This document shows positions 57,261-64,000 of a DNA stretch of 64,000 nt, piece after piece; positions within the stretch are counted from its first letter, which is position 1; every line of letters starts with the position of its first letter. The stretch lies in NCBI RefSeq assembly GCF_000007705.1, contig NC_005085.1:4101752-4165751 (forward strand), read 5' to 3'. The stretch comes from Chromobacterium violaceum ATCC 12472. Lineage in GTDB: Bacteria; Pseudomonadota; Gammaproteobacteria; Burkholderiales; Chromobacteriaceae. Below the pieces are notes generated by a model, which saw only the letters and a program-made list of their open reading frames with translations, made no database searches and was not told the DNA's origin. The position numbers and the translations under genes are program-made.

Positions 57261-57539
57261 ATGTCTAGCATCTCCCTGCGCGCTCCCCGCGCCCATCTCT
57301 CAGTTCACCCTGTCCCAGAAAAAGCTACCACTGCTCTGATAAAGCAGAGCAAGTCTTCCAATGCCAACGGTATCGGTATCCCGTTTGCCTTGCGCCAAAT
57401 GTCGATGGTCGACATCACGCGCTATCAGCCCATTGGGAGGCAAATCATGATCACCAGTAAATCCATCCTGGCCCAGATCGAACAAGCCTTGTTCTCCGTA
57501 GGCCATACCACCCAACAACAAGAGGAGGCCCGCATATGA
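57261..57539 (+). CDS. Small protein under C4-like RNA control
   Basis: A 92-residue unknown protein starting MSSISLRAPRAHLSV at ATG 57261. Its ribosome site CAAGGAG (57245-57251) lies inside the antisense target GACTCAAGG, and a small hairpin CTGGT-GAA-ACCAG (57229-57241) precedes it. The equivalent gene in P1 (icd) or P4 (ash/kil region) encodes a cell-division inhibitor or antirepressor, but this protein shows no recognisable homology by eye. Its stop overlaps the next ATG (ATGA), so it may also serve as a leader for translation coupling. Confidence 0.65.
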   Translation: MSSISLRAPRAHLSVHPVPEKATTALIKQSKSSNANGIGIPFALRQMSMVDITRYQPIGRQIMITSKSILAQIEQALFSVGHTTQQQEEARI

Positions 57540-57925
57540 ACCGCGAACTCCCCCAATTCCAAGCAGGTACAGCAATGCTGATCGAGAACAGCCACCTGCT
57601 TCAACAAATTGGATATGACGAAGCCGCTGGCGGCTCAGAACTCGTGGGCTCGGCATACCAGCTTGGTCTTATCGAGAGCTCGGCAGAGGTGTCAATCGGC
57701 CACCTCTCCCGAGGTCTCAAAGCTATTGGTCTGCTGATCCGTAGTCATGACAATACGATCGGGGATGAAGCTGAAATCTTATACGGCTTGGCCGGCTTAC
57801 TTCAGGAAACCGGCGACACCATCTGCGCATTACAAAACGCAGTGCAGATGGCCGGCGATGGATATCGAGTTGCTCAAGCAAGGGAAGCCAAACAGCAGTC
57901 GAAGCACAAGGAGGCCAACTCATGA
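57536..57925 (+). CDS. Unknown phage-type protein, 129 residues
   Basis: Not recognised. It has no signal or membrane helix, and is predicted largely helical with an acidic middle (GDEAEILYGLAGLLQETGDT) and a basic C-terminus (REAKQQSKHKEANS). It overlaps both neighbours by ATGA, so the three genes 57261-58263 form a coupled cassette leading to the primase-helicase. Confidence 0.7.
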   Translation: MNRELPQFQAGTAMLIENSHLLQQIGYDEAAGGSELVGSAYQLGLIESSAEVSIGHLSRGLKAIGLLIRSHDNTIGDEAEILYGLAGLLQETGDTICALQNAVQMAGDGYRVAQAREAKQQSKHKEANS

Positions 57926-58263
57926 GTCCCGTTCACTTCAACCCCGCTGCCGGCTCTCGCCTGCTCCCTGCCGTGGAGAACCTTCGCCATGAGGCCGATG
58001 AGCTGATCCACGAAAGCATCGATACCCAGGCTTACCTCTTGGGTGCGCTCGAAGGAGAGTTGATCTTCGCCTTGTCAGTAGATAAAGACAGCCCGAGCAG
58101 CACTCTGACTCGCTGCAAGTCGCAGCTGCTGCTACGCCTTGGTCTGGAGGGCCGCAGCCTGACGCTGGAGCAACAGCGCCTGCGCGGCTGGATCGTGGGT
58201 ATGCTGGAAAGCATCGCCTCCACACTGGATCCCGACGACTGGGATAACCCGACCTCCACTTAA
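57922..58263 (+). CDS. Unknown phage-type protein, 113 residues
   Basis: Not recognised. A soluble helical protein (ENLRHEADELIHESIDTQAY, then LTLEQQRLRGWIVGMLESIA) with an acidic end DPDDWDNPTST. It starts at ATG 57922, overlapping the previous stop, with GGAGG 8 bases upstream. Proximity to the primase-helicase suggests an early gene, but no function can be assigned. Confidence 0.7.
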   Translation: MSPVHFNPAAGSRLLPAVENLRHEADELIHESIDTQAYLLGALEGELIFALSVDKDSPSSTLTRCKSQLLLRLGLEGRSLTLEQQRLRGWIVGMLESIASTLDPDDWDNPTST

Positions 58264-58285
58264 GCACACCACAACCTAGACACGG

Positions 58286-58331
58286 GGAGGCCCTGACCCA
58301 CGAACGGACACGTTTCCGGGCGCGGGCCTCC
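58286..58331 (+). repeat. Inverted repeat before the primase-helicase gene
   Basis: GGAGGCCC (58286-58293) and GGGCCTCC (58324-58331), 30 bases apart, ending 21 bases before the ATG. It could form a leader hairpin; there is no T-run. Confidence 0.45.
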
Positions 58332-58351
58332 TTACGCCCAAAGGGTACGCA

Positions 58352-61228
58352 ATGAGCAATACATCCGAGCAGATCCGCGCCGCGCTGGCCCACATCGATG
58401 CCCACGAGCGGGGAACCTGGGTGGCCATGGCGATGGCGATTAAGTTCGAGCTGGGCGAAGCCGGCTTCCCGATCTGGGACGACTGGAGCCAGACGGCGAA
58501 GAACTACCAGGCCAAGGCCGCGCACAGCGTCTGGAAGTCGATCAAGCCAGCCGGCCGCGTCACCATCTCCAGCCTGTTCGCGCTGGCCATCCAGCAGGGA
58601 TACCGGCCCGAGCAGCCCTACCAAGCCCCCAGCCCAGAAGAGCGGGCGCGGCTGGACGCCGAGCGCGCCGCGGCCCAGGCCGAAGCCGAAGCGCTGGCCG
58701 AGCAGCAACGCCAACAGGCCAGGACCAAGGCCGGCCGCTTGTGGGAGCGCGGCCACAGCGTCAGCGCCGAGCATGGATACCTGACCTGCAAGGGTATCGT
58801 GCCGGCCGGCGCCGCCCAGCTGCGCGACATGCTGCTGATCCCGCTGCGCGCCGGCGGCGAGCTGGTCAACCTGCAGATCATCAGCGCAGATGGCAGCAAG
58901 CGCTTCCTGACCGGCGGCCAGGTCAAGGGCGCATCGCTGGTGCTGGGCAAGCTGCGCGACGCCGCCCAGGTGCTGCTGTGCGAGGGCTGGGCCACCGGCT
59001 GCAGCCTGCACCAGGCGACAGGCCAGCCTGTCGTCGTCTCCTTCAACGCCCACAACCTGGTAACAGTTGCCGGGCGCCTGGCCGCCACCTTGCCGCCGGC
59101 GGTGGAAGTGATCGTCTGCGGCGACAGCGACGAAAGCCTGACCGGCCAGCAGGCCGCCGGCCGCGCTGCCCAGCTGCTCCAGCCGCGGGGACGCTCCGTG
59201 GTCCCGGTCTTCACCACTGAGCAGGTGGAGCAGCATCGCCAGCAGCATGGCGACAAACTGCCATCCGACTTCAACGACCTGCACCAGCTCGCCGGCCTGG
59301 AGGCTGTCACCGAGAGCGTTTTTCCGGGTGATTCAAAAATGGTGGGAACACTGGGAACAGTGGGAACAGAACCGCTGAAACCATTGCCAGATAAGGGTTC
59401 TAGCCGTTCCCAGTTTTCCGTTCCCACTTCCGAGTGTTCCCACTTTCTCCCCGAAAATACCCCGTCGGCGCCGGCTGACGGCTCCCCTTTCTTCGTAGTG
59501 GAGGGCATTCCCGGCCAGCGCGATGGCGTGTATTGGCTGCCGCCGGCGGAGGATGGCAAAGACCCGGCCACGCCGTGGTGGCTGTGCTCGCCGCTGCACG
59601 TCCTGGCCGAGACCCGCGACGCCAGCCAATCGAATTGGGGCCGGCTGCTGGAGTGGCGCGACAACGACGGCCACCCGCACCGCTGGGCCTGCCCGGTGGA
59701 GATGCTGGCCGCCAGCGACACCGCTGAGTTCCGCCGCGAGCTGGTGCGCGGCGGGCTGACCATGTCGACCAGCCAGAAGGCCCGGCAAAAGCTGGTGGAC
59801 TACGTGTTGAGCCACCGCCAGGCCGCCGCGACGCGCCTGCGCTGCGTCTCCCGCATTGGCTGGCACGACGTGCGCTATGTGCTGCCCGGGGAGGTCCACG
59901 GCGAGCAGGACGGCGAAGGCGTGATCTACCAGGGTGCCGACAGCGGCGACTTCGACCGCGCCGGCACGCTGCAGGAGTGGCAAACCCACATCGCCGCCGC
60001 CGCGGCCGGCAACAGCCGCATCGTGTTCGCCATCTCGGTGGCCTTCGCTGGCGTGCTGGCAGACATGGCCGGCGAGTCGGGCGGCGGCTTCCACTTCGTC
60101 GGCACCACCAGCAAGGGCAAGACATCCACCTTGCTGGATCCGGCCGCCAGCGTCTGGGGCAATCCCGACCAGTTCGCCAAGAAGTGGCGTACCACCCAGA
60201 ACGGGCTCGAGGGCCTATGCCTGGGCCGCAACGACAATCTGCTGATCCTGGACGAGCTGGCCCAGATCGCCCCGGCCGACGCCGGCGGCGCCGCCTACCT
60301 GATCGCCAACGGCCAGGCCAAGGCGCGCATGACCAAGGAGGGCGGCAACCGGCCGGCGCACACCTGGCGCGTGATGCTGCTGTCAGCCGGCGAGATCGAC
60401 CTGGCCCAGCACATGGCCGAAGCCGGCAAGAGCGCCAAAGGCGGCCAGATCGCCCGCTTACCCGCCATCCCCGCCGATGCCGGCGCCGGCATGGGCACCC
60501 TGGAGCAGTTACACCAGCACCCCAGCGGCCAGGCCTTCGCCGACGCCATGAAGGCCTACTCCCGCCAGTACTACGGCACCGCGGGCCCGGCCTTCCTCGC
60601 CGCGCTGACACCTCCGGAATGCATGGACGAGATCCGGCGCGACATCAAAGACGGCGTCACCGGCCTGATCGAGTATCTGGGCGTTCCGGCTGGCGCCGCG
60701 CAGGAGGTGGGCCGCGTGGCCGCGCGCTTTGCGCTGGTGGCTTTCGCCGGCGAACTGGCCACGCGCTACGGCGTCACCGGCTGGAAACCCGGCGAGGCGG
60801 TACAGGCGGCCCGGCGTTGCTTCCGCGAATGGCTGGCCGAGAACCATACCGGAATGGCCGCCGACGACCGCGCGCTGTTCGCCCAGGTCAGCGGTTTCAT
60901 GCAGACCCACAGCTCCACCCGCTTCCCACCGCACGACGCAGCTCCAGAAGTGCTGGCCCGCTACCTGAACCGCGCTGGCTTCACCTTCATCGACGAGCAA
61001 GGCACGCAGCAATTCTGGGTGTTGTCCGAGCCCTTCAAGAAGGAGCTGTGCCGCGGCTACACCCCGCTGATCGCCGCCCGCTCGCTGCTGCGCGCCGGCT
61101 GGCTGCTCGCCGGCGACACCGAAGGCAACACGCGGCGCCACACCCGCAAGAAGCGGATCAAGGCGCTGGATTCCGCAACCGTGAACGTCTACGTGCTGAC
61201 CAGCACAGTACTGGAGGGCGAAGAATGA
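58352..61228 (+). CDS. Primase-helicase with Toprim-like and DUF927 ATPase domains
   Basis: Replication protein of the element, 958 residues. An N-terminal PriCT-2-like helical domain (about 1-75; WDDWSQTAKNY) is followed by a charged linker, a Toprim-like region (about 150-310; VLLCEGWATGCSLHQA and VIVCGDSDES), a low-complexity linker at about 325-375, and a DUF927 superfamily-3-like ATPase (about 380-860). The Walker A is GTTSKGKTS at 584-592 and Walker B LLILDELAQI. Analogous to the P4 alpha protein, which primes, unwinds and binds the origin. The linker DNA carries iteron cluster A. Confidence 0.9.
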   Translation: MSNTSEQIRAALAHIDAHERGTWVAMAMAIKFELGEAGFPIWDDWSQTAKNYQAKAAHSVWKSIKPAGRVTISSLFALAIQQGYRPEQPYQAPSPEERARLDAERAAAQAEAEALAEQQRQQARTKAGRLWERGHSVSAEHGYLTCKGIVPAGAAQLRDMLLIPLRAGGELVNLQIISADGSKRFLTGGQVKGASLVLGKLRDAAQVLLCEGWATGCSLHQATGQPVVVSFNAHNLVTVAGRLAATLPPAVEVIVCGDSDESLTGQQAAGRAAQLLQPRGRSVVPVFTTEQVEQHRQQHGDKLPSDFNDLHQLAGLEAVTESVFPGDSKMVGTLGTVGTEPLKPLPDKGSSRSQFSVPTSECSHFLPENTPSAPADGSPFFVVEGIPGQRDGVYWLPPAEDGKDPATPWWLCSPLHVLAETRDASQSNWGRLLEWRDNDGHPHRWACPVEMLAASDTAEFRRELVRGGLTMSTSQKARQKLVDYVLSHRQAAATRLRCVSRIGWHDVRYVLPGEVHGEQDGEGVIYQGADSGDFDRAGTLQEWQTHIAAAAAGNSRIVFAISVAFAGVLADMAGESGGGFHFVGTTSKGKTSTLLDPAASVWGNPDQFAKKWRTTQNGLEGLCLGRNDNLLILDELAQIAPADAGGAAYLIANGQAKARMTKEGGNRPAHTWRVMLLSAGEIDLAQHMAEAGKSAKGGQIARLPAIPADAGAGMGTLEQLHQHPSGQAFADAMKAYSRQYYGTAGPAFLAALTPPECMDEIRRDIKDGVTGLIEYLGVPAGAAQEVGRVAARFALVAFAGELATRYGVTGWKPGEAVQAARRCFREWLAENHTGMAADDRALFAQVSGFMQTHSSTRFPPHDAAPEVLARYLNRAGFTFIDEQGTQQFWVLSEPFKKELCRGYTPLIAARSLLRAGWLLAGDTEGNTRRHTRKKRIKALDSATVNVYVLTSTVLEGEE
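59343..59442. repeat. Iteron cluster A inside the primase-helicase gene
   Basis: Three TGGGAACA copies at exact 9-base spacing (59343, 59352, 59361), then three inverted copies, (C/T)GTTCCCA, at 59405, 59419 and 59435. They encode only the non-conserved linker (VGTLGTVGT and related), so selection appears to be on DNA. Candidate origin or cis-replication region. Confidence 0.8.
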
Positions 61229-62046
61229 ACATGCCGCAATGGCTCAATGCCACCATCCACCAGTCAGGGAAAAGCAGCCCAGAAGAGGCCAAAAGTGGGA
61301 ACACGGGAACGTGGGAACAAAAAACGGGAACACCGGAAAGCCTTATCCAGCAAGGGATTCAGGAAGTTGTTCCCACTGTTCCCACTGTTCCCACCGAAAA
61401 ACAGTCACCCCAGAAAACGCTCTCAAGCCTCCCTCTGGAGGGGGGCGCTATCCCTTCGGCCGGCGATTTTGCCGCCGGCATCGTCACCGCGCTGGTGATG
61501 AAGCAGCCGATGCCGCCGGCCGCCCTGCCCGCCGATCTGCTGGAGCGGGTCAGCCTGATCTGCAACCTGGAACGCTGGCCGAGCGCCGGCCGTGTCGAGT
61601 GGCTGGGGATGCTGCGCGCGCAAATCGAGCGCGACGGTGTGCCGGTGGCTGAGCTGGTGGCCGCCCTCGATGCCCACCTGAACCGCCACCATGCCGGCGC
61701 GACGGCTGACGATGACCGGGAAGCCATCGAGGAGCGAGCCGCGATCATGGAGCACGACGGCGGCTTGTCGCGCGCCGAAGCTGAGCACCGCGCCAAGCAG
61801 GCGAACGATTGCATGAACTGCCGGCACTGGAAGGGAGAAGCCACCGTGCCGGATGCACGCCAGCGCGCGGCGCAGATGGTGGGCCTGCAGACGCCGCACC
61901 GCGGCAACGCCACCCAAGGGATGTGCGGCGCCCGTTACCGGCCCTGGCGCATCTCCAACATGGCCAGCGAGGCCGATTACACCCGGTGGCACTTCATCGG
62001 GCAATGCGCCTTCCAGCCGGCGCACATTCAGGAGCACGCCGCATGA
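61225..62046 (+). CDS. Unknown protein following the primase-helicase
   Basis: A 273-residue protein, not recognised. ATG 61225 overlaps the helicase stop. The first 70 residues are low complexity because they are encoded by iteron cluster B (VPTVPTVPTEK). A helical middle follows, with acidic region GATADDDREAIEERAAIMEHDGG. The C-terminal part has four spaced Cys residues (NDCMNCRHWKG ... GMCGARY ... IGQCAFQ), suggesting a metal site. Such proteins often accompany DUF927 helicases in prophages; their role is unknown to me. Confidence 0.8.
   Translation: MNMPQWLNATIHQSGKSSPEEAKSGNTGTWEQKTGTPESLIQQGIQEVVPTVPTVPTEKQSPQKTLSSLPLEGGAIPSAGDFAAGIVTALVMKQPMPPAALPADLLERVSLICNLERWPSAGRVEWLGMLRAQIERDGVPVAELVAALDAHLNRHHAGATADDDREAIEERAAIMEHDGGLSRAEAEHRAKQANDCMNCRHWKGEATVPDARQRAAQMVGLQTPHRGNATQGMCGARYRPWRISNMASEADYTRWHFIGQCAFQPAHIQEHAA
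61296..61393. repeat. Iteron cluster B, mirror image of cluster A
   Basis: Forward copies, (T/C)GGGAAC(A/G), at 61296, 61304, 61312 and 61325, then three TGTTCCCA copies at exact 9-base spacing (61368, 61377, 61386). The arrangement is the reverse complement of cluster A, 1.9 kb away. Confidence 0.8.
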
Positions 62047-62396
62047 AGCCCTTCCGCCTCGAAGACCACTTCCGCCCCATCCCCGATGACCCGGAGGGCG
62101 GGCTTTACCTCAGCGCCGCGGCTACCATCTGGCTGGCTTACGATGCGCTGTTCGACATGGAAGACGGCAGCGAACAAGGCCGCGCCAATGCCCGCGAGTT
62201 GATCCGGGCTTGCATGGCAGTTTTCAGGGCCGCCCGTTTTCCGAAGGTGGGCTATCTCGAAACCTGGCTGGACCGCCCAGGCGCGGATGTATGCCGCGTC
62301 CTGCCGGTGTTGGCCGAAGCCTGCGACGCTGTGGACAGCATGCGCTTGATGGAATCCATGAACCGCGCCATGCGGGATGATGACAGCGCCACCTGA
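62043..62396 (+). CDS. Unknown small phage-type protein, 117 residues
   Basis: Not recognised. It starts at ATG 62043, overlapping the previous stop (ATGA). Soluble, helical, acidic; begins MKPFRLEDHFRPIPDDPEGG and ends MNRAMRDDDSAT. It is the last gene of the replication operon before a non-coding palindrome. Confidence 0.75.
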   Translation: MKPFRLEDHFRPIPDDPEGGLYLSAAATIWLAYDALFDMEDGSEQGRANARELIRACMAVFRAARFPKVGYLETWLDRPGADVCRVLPVLAEACDAVDSMRLMESMNRAMRDDDSAT

Positions 62397-62444
62397 TCTA
62401 CCCCCGCCCTCACGATAGCCGCGATCTATCCGTATCAACCCAAA

Positions 62445-62494
62445 TGATTGACTTTTGCTATTTTTAGCCAAAAAATAATAGCCTAAGTCAATCA
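62445..62494. repeat. Long AT-rich palindrome between replication and tail genes
   Basis: Arms TGATTGACTT (62445-62454) and AAGTCAATCA (62485-62494), with an inner GCTATT/AATAGC pair, giving 16 of 18 paired positions and a 14-base loop. Each arm contains TTGACT facing inward. It could be an operator with promoter elements; there is no T-run for termination. Confidence 0.7.
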
Positions 62495-62530
62495 ATAGCC
62501 TGCAGACGGTAGGCGGCAGAAGGGGGTGGC

Positions 62531-62743
62531 ATGAAGCTGATCGAAGCGGCCCGGTCCATGGGAAAGCATGTTTTCAGCACCAGAGAGGCGGCCGCCATCC
62601 TTGGGCGCAAACCTCAGACCTTGCGCAAGTGGGCCTGCAGTCAAGCCGGGCCGCTGCGCCCAGTTCGTATCGGTGGCCGTCTGGGCTGGCCGGTGGAAGA
62701 AGTGGCGGCTCTGGCTGGCCAGGTCATGAAGGACGGAGACTAA
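62531..62743 (+). CDS. Small helix-turn-helix DNA-binding protein
   Basis: A 70-residue MerR/excisionase-like protein: FSTREAAAILGRKPQTLRKW is a winged-helix recognition segment, followed by GGRLGWPVEEVAAL. It starts at ATG 62531, 37 bases after the palindrome, which may be its own operator, and ends 3 bases before the tail gene. A role as a regulator of the following genes is inferred from position. Confidence 0.8.
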   Translation: MKLIEAARSMGKHVFSTREAAAILGRKPQTLRKWACSQAGPLRPVRIGGRLGWPVEEVAALAGQVMKDGD

Positions 62744-62746
62744 GCC

Positions 62747-64000
62747 ATGGCGTTTGAATCCTATTCGGTAGCGGTAAAAATCAGCCTTCTGAACGAGATC
62801 AGTTCAGGCTTGCGGCTGCTGTCGTCCGATCTGGCACGCTCGCAAAAGGGCGTTGACCAGCTGCAGGGGAAGCTCGACAAACTGCGTGACTTCGCCAAGT
62901 CGGGCGCGCTGGCAATTGGCGCGGGCGCCGGCATCACGCTGATGTTCAAGCAGCCGCTGGAGGATGCACGCAAGCTGCAGACGGAGATCGCGCGCTTCTC
63001 CACATTGGGCTTTGGCGATAACGTCAACCGGCAGGCGCAGCAATTCGCACTGGGCATGAAGACCTTCGGCACCAGCCTGACCGACAACATGACGCTGTTG
63101 TCTGACGCCATGGCGGTCTTCAAAGACTTGCACCATGCCGAGTTTGCCGCGCCGATCATGGCCAGGATGAAGTTTGCCAACGAAACGTTGTATGGCAAGG
63201 CCGGCGGCGAAGCCAATGAACGCAAGTTCATGGATCTGCTGAAGGTGATTGAGCTGCGCGGCGGCACGCTGAGCGAAAAGGTTTTTGCGGAACAGGCCGA
63301 CTTTGCGCAGAAAGTCATTACCGGCAGCCGCAACCGGGTGGACGCTTCCCAGATGCTGCAGGCGCTGAAAACCGGCGGCCTGGCGCTCACCCGTCGCAGC
63401 AATGAGGCCTTCTACCTGGGCGCCGAGCCACTGATCCAGGAGTTTGGCGGATCGCGCTATGGCACCGGCACCATGTCGCTGTATCAAAACCTGGTGCAGA
63501 TGCGAGGCACCATCACGTCACAGCAAGAGATGTTCCGCCTGGGCCTGCTCAATCCCGCCATGGTCCAGTTCAATAAGCTGGGCAAGCTCAAGAAGGCCAA
63601 GGCCGGCGCGTTCATCGGCTCCAACATTCTGGAGGAACGGGGCGAACTCGCTTTCCTCAAAGAAGTCTTGCTACCGGCCTTCAAGCGGCACGGCATCACA
63701 GGCGATGAGGCCATCATCCGCGAGCTGGGCATGATCCTGAGCAACCGCACCGGTTCCGCGCTGCTGGGCCGGATCTACCAGCAGATGCCGACACTGGAAC
63801 GTCAGATTCAGGCCAACAAGTCCGCCATGGGAATTGGCCAGAGCGAGAAGGCCGCGCGCGGCACGGTGGACGGCCAGATGCTGGAACTGCACAAGCAGTG
63901 GAACACCTTGATGACCCAACTGGGCGTTTCCATCCTGCCATCCGCCATCAGCGTGCTGAAGGAGCTGAACAGCTTCCTCAGCGTGACCAACGAGCTGATG
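62747..64000 (+). CDS. Phage tail tape-measure-like protein, partial
   Basis: The first 418 codons of a longer protein, open to the window edge. The N-terminus MAFESYSVAVKISLLNEISSG, helical repeats with ARSQKGVDQLQGKLDKLRDF, and the Gly/Ala membrane-like stretch SGALAIGAGAGITLMF fit tape-measure proteins, which span the tail tube and often carry such helices. It could instead be an injected or minor tail protein. No major tail, capsid or terminase gene lies between it and the replication genes. Confidence 0.7.
   Translation, partial: MAFESYSVAVKISLLNEISSGLRLLSSDLARSQKGVDQLQGKLDKLRDFAKSGALAIGAGAGITLMFKQPLEDARKLQTEIARFSTLGFGDNVNRQAQQFALGMKTFGTSLTDNMTLLSDAMAVFKDLHHAEFAAPIMARMKFANETLYGKAGGEANERKFMDLLKVIELRGGTLSEKVFAEQADFAQKVITGSRNRVDASQMLQALKTGGLALTRRSNEAFYLGAEPLIQEFGGSRYGTGTMSLYQNLVQMRGTITSQQEMFRLGLLNPAMVQFNKLGKLKKAKAGAFIGSNILEERGELAFLKEVLLPAFKRHGITGDEAIIRELGMILSNRTGSALLGRIYQQMPTLERQIQANKSAMGIGQSEKAARGTVDGQMLELHKQWNTLMTQLGVSILPSAISVLKELNSFLSVTNELM

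Larger units (their letters stand above)
53890..64000 (+). mobile_element. Integrated P4-like element or prophage, right end off window
   Basis: Begins after the yicC stop. It contains a tyrosine integrase with flanking repeats, an AT-rich cargo gene, AlpA-like regulator, antisense RNA switch, unknown coupled genes, primase-helicase with iterons, a small HTH protein and a tape-measure-like gene. The host gene gmk, normally after yicC, is absent here and would be expected beyond the element. No tRNA is at the left junction. No capsid or terminase gene is seen before the tail gene. The exact left boundary within 53890-54132 cannot be fixed without the right end. Confidence 0.88.

Noticed and set aside
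57067-57339. 90-codon frame containing FYGLAMAG, resembling annotated Ash-family proteins
   Set aside because: It runs through the terminator and the antisense RNA structure, and its conserved residues are explained by the RNA stem.
59977-61224. Long frame running antiphase through the primase-helicase into the 61225 gene
   Set aside because: Only the part from ATG 61225 has sensible composition; the upstream part is a frame-shifted shadow of the helicase.

Overview
The window looks like a chromosomal segment of a GC-rich betaproteobacterium of the Neisseriales, most likely Chromobacterium or a close relative. The evidence is the Neisseria-style block pilB-pilC-pilD-coaE-zapD-yacG, the trimeric Neisseria/Burkholderia-type porin, and the overall gene set and codon use. 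The genus is an inference; no rRNA or tRNA is present to confirm it.

Layout. 1-1929: a nearly complete LeuE-type exporter behind carA, with a long carA leader holding two hairpins. 1959-12917: a complete type II secretion operon, gspCDEFGHIJKLMN, on the minus strand, mostly with ATGA-type overlaps. 13047-17325: fatty-acid oxidation genes (large acyl-CoA dehydrogenase, etfBA, MaoC-type hydratase), with a PsrA-like palindrome over the etfB promoter. 17328-20096: queG divergent from tsaE-amiC. 20169-25732: yacG, zapD, coaE and pilDCB; PilD can process both the pilins and the pseudopilins of the secretion operon. 25901-31637: porin, comEA, ypjD, ffh, purB. 31904-34072: a solitary tubulin/FtsZ-superfamily protein. 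34432-40211: an RND/MFP/OMP efflux operon. 40490-46205: respiratory formate dehydrogenase with its maturation factor FdhE. 46324-50254: an acid-response block, rstA-rstB-asr-ydgD, with an RstA box between rstB and asr. 50309-53889: rph, a PP2C phosphatase and Ser/Thr kinase pair, and yicC.

53890-64000+: an integrated element begins just after yicC, where gmk would normally be expected. It carries a P4-type integrase preceded by repeat arrays, an AT-rich cargo gene, an AlpA-like regulator, a C4/CI-like antisense RNA switch, small unknown coupled genes, and a primase-helicase. Two mirror-image iteron clusters (core TGGGAACA) lie in and just after the primase-helicase gene. A small HTH gene and the start of a tape-measure-like gene follow and run off the right edge. 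The replication and immunity logic resembles satellite phage P4, but the immediate jump to a tail gene does not.

The most notable points are the C4-like RNA, the mirrored iterons, the tubulin-like protein, and the RstAB-Asr-YdgD module.
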